A DNA stretch of 11,505 nucleotides from Trachelipus rathkii (lineage: Eukaryota; Arthropoda; Malacostraca; Isopoda; Trachelipodidae), in contig JABUQX010088113.1 in the NCBI GenBank assembly GCA_015478945.1, forward strand, positions 7,501 to 19,005, written 5' to 3'. Below the pieces are notes generated by a model. That model did no database searches. It was given only the letters and a program-made list of their open reading frames with translations, and was not told where the DNA came from. Positions within the stretch are counted from its first letter, which is position 1, and each line of letters begins with the position of its first letter. Position numbers and translations under genes: made by a program. Positions 1 to 8,225 of this stretch are shown here, in pieces.

Positions 1-1560
1 ATATAATATTAAAAATAGTATATATAGAATAAGAAGGAATAATAAAGCGTACTAGTGAACGAGGATGAAGGAAGAAAATGCTCAGGATTGAATAATCATG
101 AGAGATGGATTCATTTATAAGGCAATCTCCCTTTGTCTTAACAGTTCTCTAGCTAAAAAATTATAGTATTTTTATAAATATCCCTCTAGTTTTTCTGTAT
201 TTATGTTTATATTGTTTATATTGTAATAAGAAACCCTTCATAATATGAAGTAGGATTCAATTTTATTTACCTAATATATTTTATTATTTCCATCTTGATT
301 AGAGTATACTTTAACTATTACTTAAGAAAAATACCATATATATTTTCCGAAAGTATTACTTACATTATATCATATAGTAAGGCAACCCAAAAATATTACT
401 CAAGATGAACTAATAGTACTATCTACCTATACAGAATATACATCATTATTCCTCAACATTAATTAACTAATATAATAGAGTATAATTAATTATTTAATAC
501 ACATAATATATTTAATATAAGACTACTACAACCATCCTATACGGTGACACGTACTCGATTACAACTAACTCCTATACATACTCATTAACTTTTGAAGTCA
601 GATCATATCCTATTTTCTACATCTAGTATACATATACCTTACCTTTTAATTTCATCCTTTAACAATAGATCTATTCATTATCGCCTCACATTCACTTCTC
701 TGGCTCCTGGGTATTGATGAGACACTCTCCTGTAGTCACGTATGTACTAGCGATTATCACTACTCACTCCTTAATGTAGGATATATTCCACAGTTATAAC
801 ATCACCTCATATATCGGGATCTTAATGTAACTCATTTACATATATTCGTATGAATTCTTTAAAGGTATATTGAATTATACAGAATAATACAAGATGACTA
901 TATCATATCAAAGTAGTATTATAGTGGTACTCACCGGATGGAATTACTGACCATAGTCTCTCGAATTATTAACTAACTAATAAAACAACTAATGCAAGGG
1001 ACTAATACGCACTTGCCACACTCTCTCGGTAGTACTGCGTAGGCATCTCTCGGATATGTTATAAAGCCGGAGTCGGTAAATCATCTTAGAGCCTGCAGTC
1101 TTAGATCTCATATCGTCATGCTTAGAGCTCGAAACTCTCTTTATAGGTATATGAACGGTTATCACTCCACTCCCGTGCGAGTGTAAGATAGTCCTCGACG
1201 ATACTATCTAACAAGAGAAGTATCATTGCCGCGCGCGCTCATTTGTTGCTGAGCCGATGCGTGTGCGAGTGTTCTTTAGGGAGAGAGTAGTAGAGAAGAC
1301 CACCACCATACCTCGATCGGTCTCCAATCCCGAAAGAGCCAGAGTTGTTGACAATTGACCGAATCCGACTTACTGATATTTAATTTATTCCAGTAATTCT
1401 ACGTCATCATACTCTTAATATCAGTACATTGTTATATCTACGATCTTTCATCACTAACCCTCTCTGCTCCAATATATTACATATATATGTCATCTCGTGT
1501 TTAAAAAAAATAATTCCTTAACTATATTAATACCGACACTATATTGAATATAAAATTATA
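1..1560. other. AT-rich non-coding DNA, no gene seen
   Basis: I see no open reading frame of useful length, no tRNA-like fold and no clear repeat family here. The stretch to about 1000 is strongly A+T-rich. From about 1000 to 1360 GC content rises, with a short alternating run GCGCGCGC at 1231-1238 and CpG-containing words. A 12-bp perfect palindrome, ACATATATATGT, lies at 1479-1490. Nothing in it resembles the repeat units found after 3080. It is best read as intergenic or intronic DNA of a eukaryote. Confidence 0.6.
1186..1209. repeat. short inverted repeat (7-bp stem)
   Basis: AGATAGT at 1186-1192 is the exact reverse complement of ACTATCT at 1203-1209, with a 10-nt loop between them. It sits in the moderately GC-rich part of the left flank. 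A stem this short can occur by chance in a window of this length, so no role is assigned. Confidence 0.45.
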
Positions 1561-1809
1561 CTTTATATCAGTATCTCGAAGGTGATTGATGATTCGACTT
1601 CAGCCTCGGTGAACTTGACTAATGATAGCTCAGGTATAGTTCTATACAAATTAATCCGAATCGAGTGATACGCCGAAATTACATGACAATTGAAAATTAG
1701 CTGATAATTAGGCAATGGCTGGTTTGTGATCATGAACGTTCTGAATCTTCTGCAGTTAGACAAAGCACTTGTGACGAGACTTCCTACGTATGAAGTATCA
1801 TGATTCACT
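1561..1809. other. non-coding stretch before the GC island
   Basis: This segment has mixed composition. An 81-codon frame can be read on the minus strand (1563-1808), but its translation shows no domain, no compositional signature of a real protein and no supporting context, so I do not call it a gene. No repeats or hairpins of note were seen. Confidence 0.45.
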
Positions 1810-2060
1810 TCGGCACGGGCGAGTCGCGAGCCAGCAAGTCCGGGTCTTTTAATAGCCGCAAGACGCTCCGGAGCGGTCGCTCCGCCCGGAGCAGTTCACT
1901 TGCCGCTTCTCCTATCGGCAGTTTGGCGGAGCGGCGCCTTCACTCGTAGGCTGCCGACAGGTGGCCGCTCGCTTGAAGACTAACCATTCGCACTCTTTAC
2001 CATGAATTTCGTTTCTTCGACTTACTCACTCGACGTGTTCTCCGCCCTCTCTTCGGGAAT
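1810..2060. other. GC-rich, CpG-containing island with clustered palindromes
   Basis: GC content jumps sharply compared with the AT-rich flanks, and CpG is frequent. Inside it are a perfect 12-bp palindrome CGCTCCGGAGCG (1864-1875), the inverted repeat GCTCCG/CGGAGC with a 2-nt gap (1879-1892), and GCCGCT/AGCGGC (1902-1907 with 1930-1935). The word GGAGCG or its complement recurs several times. It could be a CpG-rich promoter or 5' untranslated region of a gene outside the window, or a local GC-rich repeat. A 28-codon frame starting at 2002 is too short to support a gene call. Confidence 0.45.
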
Positions 2061-2338
2061 CGCATTCCGTATGAAAGATGAAATTTAAATTTAATAATCA
2101 TGAACAAATTCTTCTCGATAAAGGTGAATAAAAATCACAGGTTAAATAAATGAATTAATATCGAAAACAAATCCGATTCCTAACAAGAATCGAGAAATTT
2201 TAGGCTCGGCTCTTTGCTCCAACCGGCGTCGTCCCGGCTCAAGCTCTGGGCTCAACCGAAATATATATATGATAAATGGCGTCTGATTAATCGTATCGGG
2301 CTCTAACATTTGAGATGCTGGCGTATAGATGATGACGT
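2061..2338. other. AT-rich to mixed non-coding spacer
   Basis: AT-rich sequence up to about 2200 is followed by a C/G-richer patch at 2200-2260 with repeated GGCTC words, then AT-rich DNA again with an ATATATAT run near 2263. A small inverted repeat CGATTC/GAATCG lies at 2174-2179 and 2187-2192. No gene is visible. Confidence 0.45.
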
Positions 2339-2399
2339 AACGTAACGCTCGTCGTTAGCGAGGTTACGTTCCCCCCTTGGGACCGCACCCCGAAGGGGG
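2339..2399. repeat. GC-rich double hairpin
   Basis: Two adjacent inverted repeats form a compact element. The first pairs AACGTAAC (2339-2346) with GTTACGTT (2363-2370) and continues, after one bulged G, as CTCG/CGAG (2348-2351 with 2359-2362), leaving a 7-nt loop. The second pairs CCCCCTT (2372-2378) with AAGGGGG (2393-2399) and can continue as GGG/CCC inside the loop. Downstream to 2411 the sequence remains C-rich. The CCCCCTT/AAGGGGG stem recurs in the palindrome core at 7314-7329. GC-rich double hairpins in AT-rich DNA are a known class of mobile or dispersed short repeat in several organelle genomes. Membership of that class is inference. Confidence 0.6.
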
Positions 2400-2699
2400 C
2401 CCCACCCCCCCTGAAAAAATAACAACACTTTTTGTCCAGGGGAAGAAGTTGAGTTTTGAAATTCAAGAGTTGAATTTCTAAAAGGAGTTGGTATTGGAAT
2501 CTGAGGAGATTGGCATCGGCACATGGTGCTGGAACCGGTGCTGTGCTGAGTTTATAAAAATTCGTATAACAACCAATCGTATGGGTTGCGTCGCTTATAT
2601 ATGTTCATCAACCCTAGCATCTCGAACTATAGATGGCTTCATTAAAGTCACGTACTAGGTCTGGCGTCTATGGACCCCCCATGAGGGAGGGAGATTCCG
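2400..2699. other. non-coding spacer, no gene seen
   Basis: This stretch has mixed composition and no recognisable domain in any frame. A minus-strand frame of 73 codons (2303-2524) is largely an effect of the GC-rich hairpin lacking stops. A short direct echo, GAAATTCAAGAGTTGAATTTC at 2457-2477, is a near-palindrome of weak significance. Confidence 0.4.
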
Positions 2700-2840
2700 A
2701 CTTTTTTGAAAAAAAGCACAGAGATGCAAAACAAGAAGGCCGAAGGAGTCGACGGAAGAGGAGTAGAAGAGATGAATAAGGAAGGAACAGACGGCGGAGA
2801 AGGAGTCCTGGATTCAGAGGAGTAGGGAAAAGTTGACAGC
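2700..2840 (+). other. purine-rich tract with a short arginine/lysine-rich open frame
   Basis: The plus strand is markedly purine-rich here (AAG, GAG, GGA and AGA words). One plus-strand frame is open from an ATG at 2633 to a TAA at 2777-2779 (48 residues), directly preceded by an in-frame TAG. Its C-terminal third is highly basic (RRSRRKRSRR near residues 38-47). That composition follows automatically from purine-rich codons, and the frame has no domain and a weak start context. It could be a degenerate exon or simple-sequence drift. I do not call a gene. Confidence 0.3.
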
Positions 2841-3001
2841 TTCACCGGTCGTTGGGTCTTCATTTTAAGAATATTTTTCTCTAATGTAAATGAATTGGTG
2901 TGGTGTCCTTTATATAATATATATTTGCTTTATTATTCGGTTGTATGAGTTTCAGAACCATCAAGCAGGAAGGGGATTTAGGTTAAACGGACTGCTGAGA
3001 G
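2841..3001. other. AT-rich spacer left of the palindrome
   Basis: The segment is AT-rich with a TATATAATATATAT stretch near 2912-2927. No open frame and no copy of the arm repeat words is evident, so this is still outside the repeat arm as far as can be judged. Confidence 0.4.
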
Positions 3002-3065
3002 GGTAAAAATTCCTCTCCTATTTCTTTTTACTGTGTATATAATTACACAGTTACGCCTTTTTACC
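3002..3065. repeat. nested inverted repeat near the left edge of the repeat arm
   Basis: The outer pair is GGTAAAAA (3002-3009) with TTTTTACC (3058-3065). The inner pair is ACTGTGTA (3030-3037) with TACACAGT (3044-3051), with a 6-nt loop. Both stems are 8 bp and perfect, and they are nested. The element lies immediately before the first recognisable arm repeat words at about 3090, so it may mark the boundary of the repeat block. That boundary role is inference. Confidence 0.6.
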
Positions 3066-3079
3066 ATACTCCTAAAGCA

Positions 3080-3660
3080 AGATACATCAGGGGTTTTAAA
3101 TCAAACCAGCCTCATCACCCCTTCTCGTGATCTAGTGATATTCTATTGACATCTATCTTGATTCAAGTTCCATTAATTTTTTAGTAAACTTGTCATGTTT
3201 TACATACCCTAAATCAGTGAAATCAGTAAATCAAACCCACCATCCAACCACCCTCCTGTCCATCCGTGCTCTATTTGATATCTTGATCTATTGATCTATT
3301 GATCTAATTGATCTATTGATCTAATTTTTTGTATTGATCTATTGCTTCAAATAATGATTATTTTTTTTTAGTTAAAATTGTCATGCTTTACTTACATACA
3401 TAAAGCAGTAAATCAGTAAATGCAAAGACCACCATACATGGAGAACATGGAGAACGTGTCAGATATATAGGGTCTATTGACCTATTTAGATCTTCATAAG
3501 TCAAGGCATATGAATCTAGTAAAATTGTAATGTTTGTATATCACCCCTAAATCAGTAAATCTGTTTAAATCATTAATACCATCACACGCTAACCTCCCAC
3601 ACCATGCAGGTCAGTCCACCCTGACTCTCACCATGATCTACTCGATCTATTTGCTCTATT
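3080..3660 (+). repeat. compact tandem array of short units (about 150-190 bp)
   Basis: The same order of words recurs at short spacing: a TTGTCATG-TTTAC-like word, then CCCTAAATCAGTAAATCA, a C-rich patch with CCACC, and a GATCTATTGATC stretch. The TTGTCATG-like word begins near 3190, 3380 and 3525, and CAGTAAATC follows each time (about 3224, 3409 and 3551). A further partial copy, with TTTTAAATCAAACC and a GATC stretch, opens the array near 3095. The units look like the long units of the arm with most of the interior deleted. They could be either a shortened derivative or the ancestral form. Confidence 0.7.
3283..3341 (+). repeat. TTGATCTA micro-tandem array
   Basis: Five near-contiguous copies of TTGATCTA with 0-1 extra base (3283-3290, 3291-3298, 3299-3307, 3308-3315, 3316-3324) are followed, after a T-rich gap, by a sixth at 3334-3341. 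Looser versions of the same GATCTATT sequence lie downstream of the C-rich tract in other units, for example near 3640, 4725 and 5660. Confidence 0.85.
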
Positions 3661-4675
3661 TATTCTTTTAGAGACATAAAGAGTATAATTTTGATTAAAC
3701 ATAGCACAAAAACATATCAGTTAATACAACTGCATCAACGAATATATGGCTAACTTAACAACAGTCATTCACATTAATATAGCTAACATAACATCATCAG
3801 ATTCTAAAAAATAATAATGTACAACAAACAAACCTAAACCACCCCTTAAACACGAATAAAACGTTAAAATTAACAAAGTCCCAAAAAATAACAATAGTAT
3901 AAAAGTAATAACATAGCATACGAAAAACGTACAAACCGCACACCTATGCACATTCAAGCACATCTTAAACAAACTAACAATGTTTCAACTTTTTGCAATT
4001 AACATTGGTAATACTTTAACAAAAAATTATACAACATTGGTTAATTAAATATACTGGTTAATTATCATACTCTAACGTAATAAAGTCTCCACTCACATCA
4101 ATACAGCTAACATAGCGTAACATGAACTAGAAAATGCCATGTCTGTCTTCGTACCACTCCGACAACCACGGACAACCTTACCACAACTTAATCGCGGATG
4201 AAACTGTTAACATTAACAGAAGTTCCACAGCCTTAACACCAGAAACGTTAACTAAACTTTTCTGCATTCCAGAACAATAACCTATGTCTATATACTTTTA
4301 TCAAAGACATATCTCTAACAATTATTAACGTTAATCTAACGAATGGACACAGTAACATTTAGCCAAAAAATGTATTCATAACCTTCCGATTATCATACAG
4401 ACCAACGAATCTATGCTAACGTAACGACGTTTTTTTACATTATCATAAGTAATAATTTAACAAAAAATTTATATAACTGTTACCTAAATATTTATTAATA
4501 TCCAAACCTAACATAAAACTAACAAAAGTTTTATCCAAACATAACATAAAAAACACAAGAATTTTATCCAAACATAACAAAAATCAAGTTCTGTGAATAA
4601 AATATCATAGTAGTGAAATATTTACTGAATTTAAGCAAGTAAAATGCAGTAAATCCAGTTAAATCAAACCACACA
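3585..4675 (+). repeat. long repeat unit L4 (outermost long unit, left arm)
   Basis: The unit runs from a C-rich patch through CTCACCATGATCTA, an ACGAATATATGGCTAAC landmark (3738) and two copies of the conserved box (about 3829-3863 and 4173-4208). Near its end is a threefold direct repeat of about 31 bp with the core TTTTATCCAAACATAACA (4499-4582). It then reaches GCAGTAAATCCAGTTAAATC. The mirror unit on the right arm is R4, which shares the 31-bp subrepeats next to the neighbouring tract. No coding potential is visible. Confidence 0.7.
4499..4582 (+). repeat. threefold direct repeat, about 31-bp period, inside unit L4
   Basis: Versions of ATCCAAACATAACATAAAA begin near 4499, 4531 and 4565, giving a period of about 31-34 bp. 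The second and third copies are nearly identical and are both preceded by TTTT. A reverse-complement counterpart with at least two copies lies at 10308-10390 on the right arm, in the mirror position next to the G-rich tract. The local duplication therefore predates the inverted duplication of the arms, or both arms derive from one molecule. Confidence 0.7.
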
Positions 4676-5612
4676 CACGTCCCTCCCCGCCCCTCCCTTA
4701 CCCACCCGTCCAATGACCTTGTGATCTGTTGGATCTAATTGAACTTACAGCTCACATGTCGAGTAATTCATTTTGGAAAAACATTCCACCCACCGTTCAT
4801 TTCTTAAAAGAAGGGAATATTAGTCACTAAGGAACGAATGGGGGAAGAAGTAATATTTTTTTCACATTAATAAAGCTAACCATAGATTATCAGAACTGAA
4901 GAAATATAATGTACAAATAGACAAAAACCTAACAACACCTTACGCACGACATAAAACTACTAACATTAAACAAAGTTCCATACTTAACAACAGTTAAAGT
5001 ACCTAGCACAGCGTACAAAGAGTAACCTATTTCACACTTTTTCACAGCAATCTCTAACAATAATCATATGTCTAATTTTACATTAACACTATTTTGATTT
5101 ATGTCGCATTTCGCAGTATCATTTCGGATAAACACAGACAAAAAATGAGTTCTTTATATACTACCCAGCGAATATATGCTGCAAGCATAACAATGTTTTC
5201 ACATTACATAAAGCTAACATAGGCATCACCTGAACTAATAATAAAAACTTAAAATTCAAAAACTTAACACACACTTGGTCATGAATAAGACTGTTAACAT
5301 TAACAAAGTCTCACACTTAACACCAGATTAAAGTACATAACCATTGCATACAAAACGTAACCATTTCATACTTTCTTTTTCAAGCATATCTTAACATATT
5401 AACGTTAATTTTACATTGACACAGTAATATTTTAACAAAAATTTTACTATAACATTGTCTAATTATCATTACAAGACCAACGAATAACTGTAAACATAAA
5501 CAAGTTTTATCCAAACCATAACATAAAAATACGCTCTTTGAATAAAAATGATCATAGTAAATTGTAATAGTTTACTGATTTTACAAACAGTAAATCGGTT
5601 AATCAGTAGAAT
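4676..5612 (+). repeat. long repeat unit L3 (left arm)
   Basis: The unit begins with the densest C-rich tract (4681-4707), followed by TGATCTGTTGGATCTAATTG and the unit-specific marker CACATGTCGAGTAATTCATT (4753-4772). It contains two copies of the conserved box (about 4924-4958 and 5259-5292), repeated AAAGCTAACATAG words, and ends in CAGTAAATC. The mirror unit R3 also has two boxes and carries the marker CACATGTCGAGTAAATCATT, which is absent from the other units. This is strong evidence that L3 and R3 are specific partners. Confidence 0.75.
4681..4707 (-). other. G-quadruplex-type tract on the minus strand (unit L3)
   Basis: Six runs of three to four C occur within 27 bases, separated by 1-3 bases. 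Read on the minus strand this fits the standard four-run G-quadruplex pattern. It occupies the same place in the repeat unit as the G-rich tract at 10176-10205 in the mirror unit. Structure formation is predicted by pattern only. Confidence 0.65.
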
Positions 5613-6330
5613 CAAACCCATTCATCCCCTCCCTGCCCCTCCCTCCCATGACCTTTTGATCCTATTGATCTATTGATTCAGGTCACAATTCTCGAGTATC
5701 ATTTTCGATAAACATAACACAAAAATAAAGTTCTTTATATTTACACACACATAGAAGTATATGCTAACGTAACAACGTTTTACATTAACTACAGCTAACA
5801 TAGCATTACCAGAACTAAGCATATAATGTAGAACGACAAACCTAACACACCATACGTACGAATAAACTGGTAACATTAACAAACTTTCGCAATTAGCAAC
5901 AGTAAAGTACTTAACAAAGCTTACCTACAACGATAACCTATTCACACTTTTTTCAAGCATATCTCTAACATATCAATGTAATTTTCTATTATATTTTTCG
6001 TTAATTTTAACTATGAAAAGCAAAGCCGATTCTACACAGGATTCTGGCTCCAAAAATAACTGGTTAAACCATTAACAAATCTTTTTTAATATAAATAGTG
6101 AATGTAACTATTTAAACCAAAAAATTTATCATAACCCTCATCCCCAACGAATAATTGAGAACATAACGATTTTTGTTTAAACCAACAAAAATAAAAGTAC
6201 ACAAACACTATTTATGAATCAAGAAAAATTAACAAATAGTTCTTTTGAATAAATATGCCCAACAAAACAAGATATATGATTATTAATTTTAAGCAGTGAA
6301 ATTCAGTAAAATCAGTTAAAATCAAACCAC
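5613..6330 (+). repeat. long repeat unit L2 (left arm)
   Basis: The unit starts with the C-rich tract 5617-5647, then CATGACCTTTTGATC, CTATTGATCTATTGA, CTCGAGTATCATTTTCG and AAAGTTCTTTATAT. Next come TATATGCTAACGTAACAACG and one copy of the conserved box (5838-5870) in its best-preserved form, AAACCTAACACACC then TACGTACGAATAAA. The unit then runs through CTATTCACACTTTTTTCAAG to TTCAGTAAAATCAG. Its mirror R2 preserves the same box almost perfectly at 8761-8797. Confidence 0.75.
5626..5647 (-). other. G-quadruplex-type tract on the minus strand (unit L2)
   Basis: Five C runs (CCCC, CCC, CCCC, CCC, CCC) with 1-2-base gaps match the G-quadruplex pattern on the minus strand. The tract is followed by CATGACC and the GATCTATTGATC stretch, as in other units. 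The mirror tract is at 9055-9095. Confidence 0.65.
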
Positions 6331-7088
6331 TCCCATCCTGCAGTCAAACTTACCTCCACCCGGGCCCTTTGATCTTTATTTAACTATTTATTAAGTCATA
6401 ATTTCCGCAGCATCATCTTTCGGATAAACATCACATACAAAATAGTTCTCTATATTATCTGACCTACCGAATATGATGGCTTACCGCAGCAAAGTTTTAG
6501 CATTCAAATAAAGCTAAACATACATACACCTGAACTCAATGAAATAATGTACAAAATGGCAAAACCTAACAAACCTCGCGTATTGAATAATCGCTGACAT
6601 TCCTGAAAATATTCCCCATTACCTTACTCTCTCAAAGCTAAAGTAGCGAACAGGTCATTACAAGTACTCGATAGTTTCCCACTTTTCCGCCATATCAGCA
6701 TCATCTAAAGGCCCATTATCTAACAAAAGTCCCTTAACAAAGTTTACCAATCTTTCAAAGATACCATTATCTTGAACTATGAATTGCACTATTCGTTCAT
6801 CAAATAAGAGATTTCAACTCGTCTTCGGAGTACTAATAAGTCATACTTGAACTCCCATGAAATAAAAACCGTAGACCATTAAGCAATATTCTGCAGCCAA
6901 ACACCACAAACATACGTACAACAAGAACTTAACTAGGCTCACGTTTCTACCATATCATTGTCAGTTAAAACCAGTCATATACTATTAGCAAAACTCTATC
7001 ATTTCTCTAACAAATCAGTGTTATTTCACACTGTCATAGTAATATTTAACATAACGTACCTAACTTCGAATAAACAGTTTTCATTTAA
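6331..7088 (+). repeat. innermost left segment L1, leading into the core
   Basis: L1 starts at a degenerate C-rich patch containing CCTGCAGTC and CCCGGGCCC, which has lost the regular C runs. It continues through a GATC stretch, one diverged conserved box (6561-6592), CCTGAAAATATTCCCC (6603-6618), AAGTCCCTTAACAAAGTT (6728-6745), GAACTATGAATT and CTAGGCTCACGTTTCTAC (6933-6950). All of these have near-identical reverse complements in R1. It ends at AACATAACGTACCT and the GC-rich core. Confidence 0.8.
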
Positions 7089-7375
7089 CTAAGAGTTATC
7101 TAAAGCAACACAATCACCTCCAGAGTGAAACCCAAGGGATTGCGCCCCTTGAAAGGGTCTGTGAATCCTGAGACGGGCGATTCACCCCGAGGCGGTGTAA
7201 GCGAGTTTTGGGGGTCCTCAGCCCGTAAGGACGCTGAGGGCATTACGCCTTCCTTCGGAGGTAATGCCCCGCTTACACCCCCTTCGTTGGTGACCCCCTA
7301 CTCAGATTCCACACCCCCTTTCAAGGGGGCGCATCCCCTTGTTGGGTTTCATCGGAAGGGTATGTGTTGCTTTAG
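7089..7375. repeat. GC-rich core of the palindrome with nested hairpins
   Basis: The two arms converge here. Flanking arms pair as CTAAAGCAACACA (7100-7112) with TGTGTTGCTTTAG (7363-7375). Inside, GGTGTAAGCG (7194-7203) pairs perfectly with CGCTTACACC (7270-7279), enclosing 66 nt with two hairpins. One is CCTCAGC/GCTGAGG (7216-7222 with 7233-7239). The other is GGGCATTAC/GTAATGCCC (7238-7246 with 7261-7269), sharing two bases with the first. Side hairpins are GTGAATC/GATTCAC (7161-7167 with 7179-7185), CCCTT/AAGGG (7146-7157) and CCCCCTT/AAGGGGG (7314-7320 with 7323-7329). An 86-codon frame crosses the core but is explained by structure, not coding. Confidence 0.85.
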
Positions 7376-8225
7376 ATACTCTTAATTAAACTTTAACAAC
7401 TGTTCTTAATTTTTCGTTAAAAATTCAGGTACGTTATGCTTACAATCATTACTATGACATTGGTGAAATCTAAACAACGAATTTTGTTTAGAGAAATGAT
7501 TTGAGTTTCTTGTAAGATATTACCTGTTGTTTAACTTGACGATGATGGTTGTAGCAAACGTGAGCCTAGGGTTAAGTTTTTAGTTCTGTTGAGTAATGTT
7601 CCTTTGCGTTATTTGGGTCCCGGAATTTTGCTGTCATACGTTTATTCATATTTCAAATGACTGTATATTAAACTCGCAAACGAGCTTGGGTGAAACTTTG
7701 AATTGAAAAGATCAGTGTCAAATTCATAGTTCCCAAGATGACTTGGAATCTTGATAGCATTGGGTAACTTTGTTAAGGGAATTGTTGTTAGATAATCGGC
7801 CTTTGGGGGATCAGATTATACGGGGAAAAAGTGGTTACAAATACCAATACACACATCGACTGTTAGCTAACTTTACCTTTTTTTTGGGGGGGATTAAGTA
7901 CTGTGGGAATATTTTCAGGATGTGTCAGGCGCGGATATTATTTCATACGCCGAGAGTTATATGTAGTTTTGAATTTGTACATATATTTTGAGTTCAGGTA
8001 TTTGATATGGTTAGACTTTATTAATTTTGCTAAACTTTGTTTGTTTTTAGGCAGTAAACGTATCATTTTGCGATAGTCGGTCAGTTAATATAAAGAACTT
8101 AATTCTTAATAATGTTATGATTTATCCAAACCATTGACTACTCCGCAAATAATAAACCTTGAATCAATAGATTCATAAATCAATAGGGCTGGGTATGACG
8201 GTTAGGAGGACGTGCAGGGATTGGG
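7376..8225 (-). repeat. innermost right segment R1
   Basis: R1 is the reverse complement of L1. It contains AGGTACGTTATG (7429-7440), CAAACGTGAGCCTAG (7555-7569), AACTTTGTTAAGGGAA (7766-7781), GGGAATATTTTCAGG (7905-7919) and, at its outer end, a degenerate G-rich patch with GTGCAGGGATTGGG (8211-8224). It includes a T8 then G7 homopolymer junction at 7878-7892 that has no equally long counterpart on the left. Differences from L1 are largely small indels. Confidence 0.8.

Larger units (their letters stand above)
3080..7236 (+). repeat. left arm of a multi-kilobase imperfect palindrome, built of tandem degenerate units
   Basis: This arm is A- and C-rich on the plus strand and consists of degenerate tandem units: a compact array to about 3660, then long units of about 1.1, 0.9 and 0.7 kb and a terminal segment reaching the core. 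Reverse-complement matches to the right arm include 7046-7102 with 7372-7443, 6708-6791 with 7703-7804, and 6572-6618 with 7900-7956. At these sites long runs of bases match, interrupted by 1-3-nt indels. No open frame longer than about 70 codons interrupts it and none looks real. The left limit is set by the first repeat words near 3090 and is approximate. Confidence 0.85.

Noticed and set aside
1231..1238. GCGCGCGC as a Z-DNA site
   Set aside because: Only 8 bp long, too short to support a functional claim.
2002..2088. 28-codon plus-strand frame just after the GC island
   Set aside because: It is too short to support, with no conserved motif and no evidence of splicing or transcription.
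2303..2524. 73-codon minus-strand frame
   Set aside because: It spans the GC-rich double hairpin, has no recognisable domain and is open mainly because of composition.
2633..2779. 48-codon plus-strand frame with a basic C-terminus (and a 71-codon minus-strand frame at 2648-2863)
   Set aside because: Both arise from the purine-rich tract. Charged or serine/proline-rich translations are expected from such a tract, and the start context is weak.
3080..3660. CRISPR-like array
   Set aside because: The repeated words are long, degenerate and unevenly spaced, without identical direct repeats separated by unique spacers of constant length.
3769..3972. 67-codon minus-strand hydrophobic frame, and a similar 70-codon frame at 5670-5882
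   Set aside because: They lie in corresponding parts of degenerate repeat units (TAAC/AACA-rich DNA reads as F, V, L and Y on the minus strand). The frame is not kept in the other units.
7089..7375. Sequencing adaptor at the palindrome centre
   Set aside because: The loop sequence is a GC-rich natural-looking multi-hairpin and does not look like a known hairpin-adaptor sequence. The artefact hypothesis remains open for other reasons.
7125..7385. 86-codon plus-strand frame across the core (reads like a glycine/proline-rich small protein)
   Set aside because: It coincides with the self-complementary GC-rich core. GC-rich DNA has few stops, the opposite strand is nearly the same sequence, and no domain or context supports a protein.
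7770..7991. 73-codon plus-strand frame, and the 66-codon frame at 9312-9512
   Set aside because: They are within the right repeat arm, the frame is not conserved in the partner units of the left arm, and no motif is visible.
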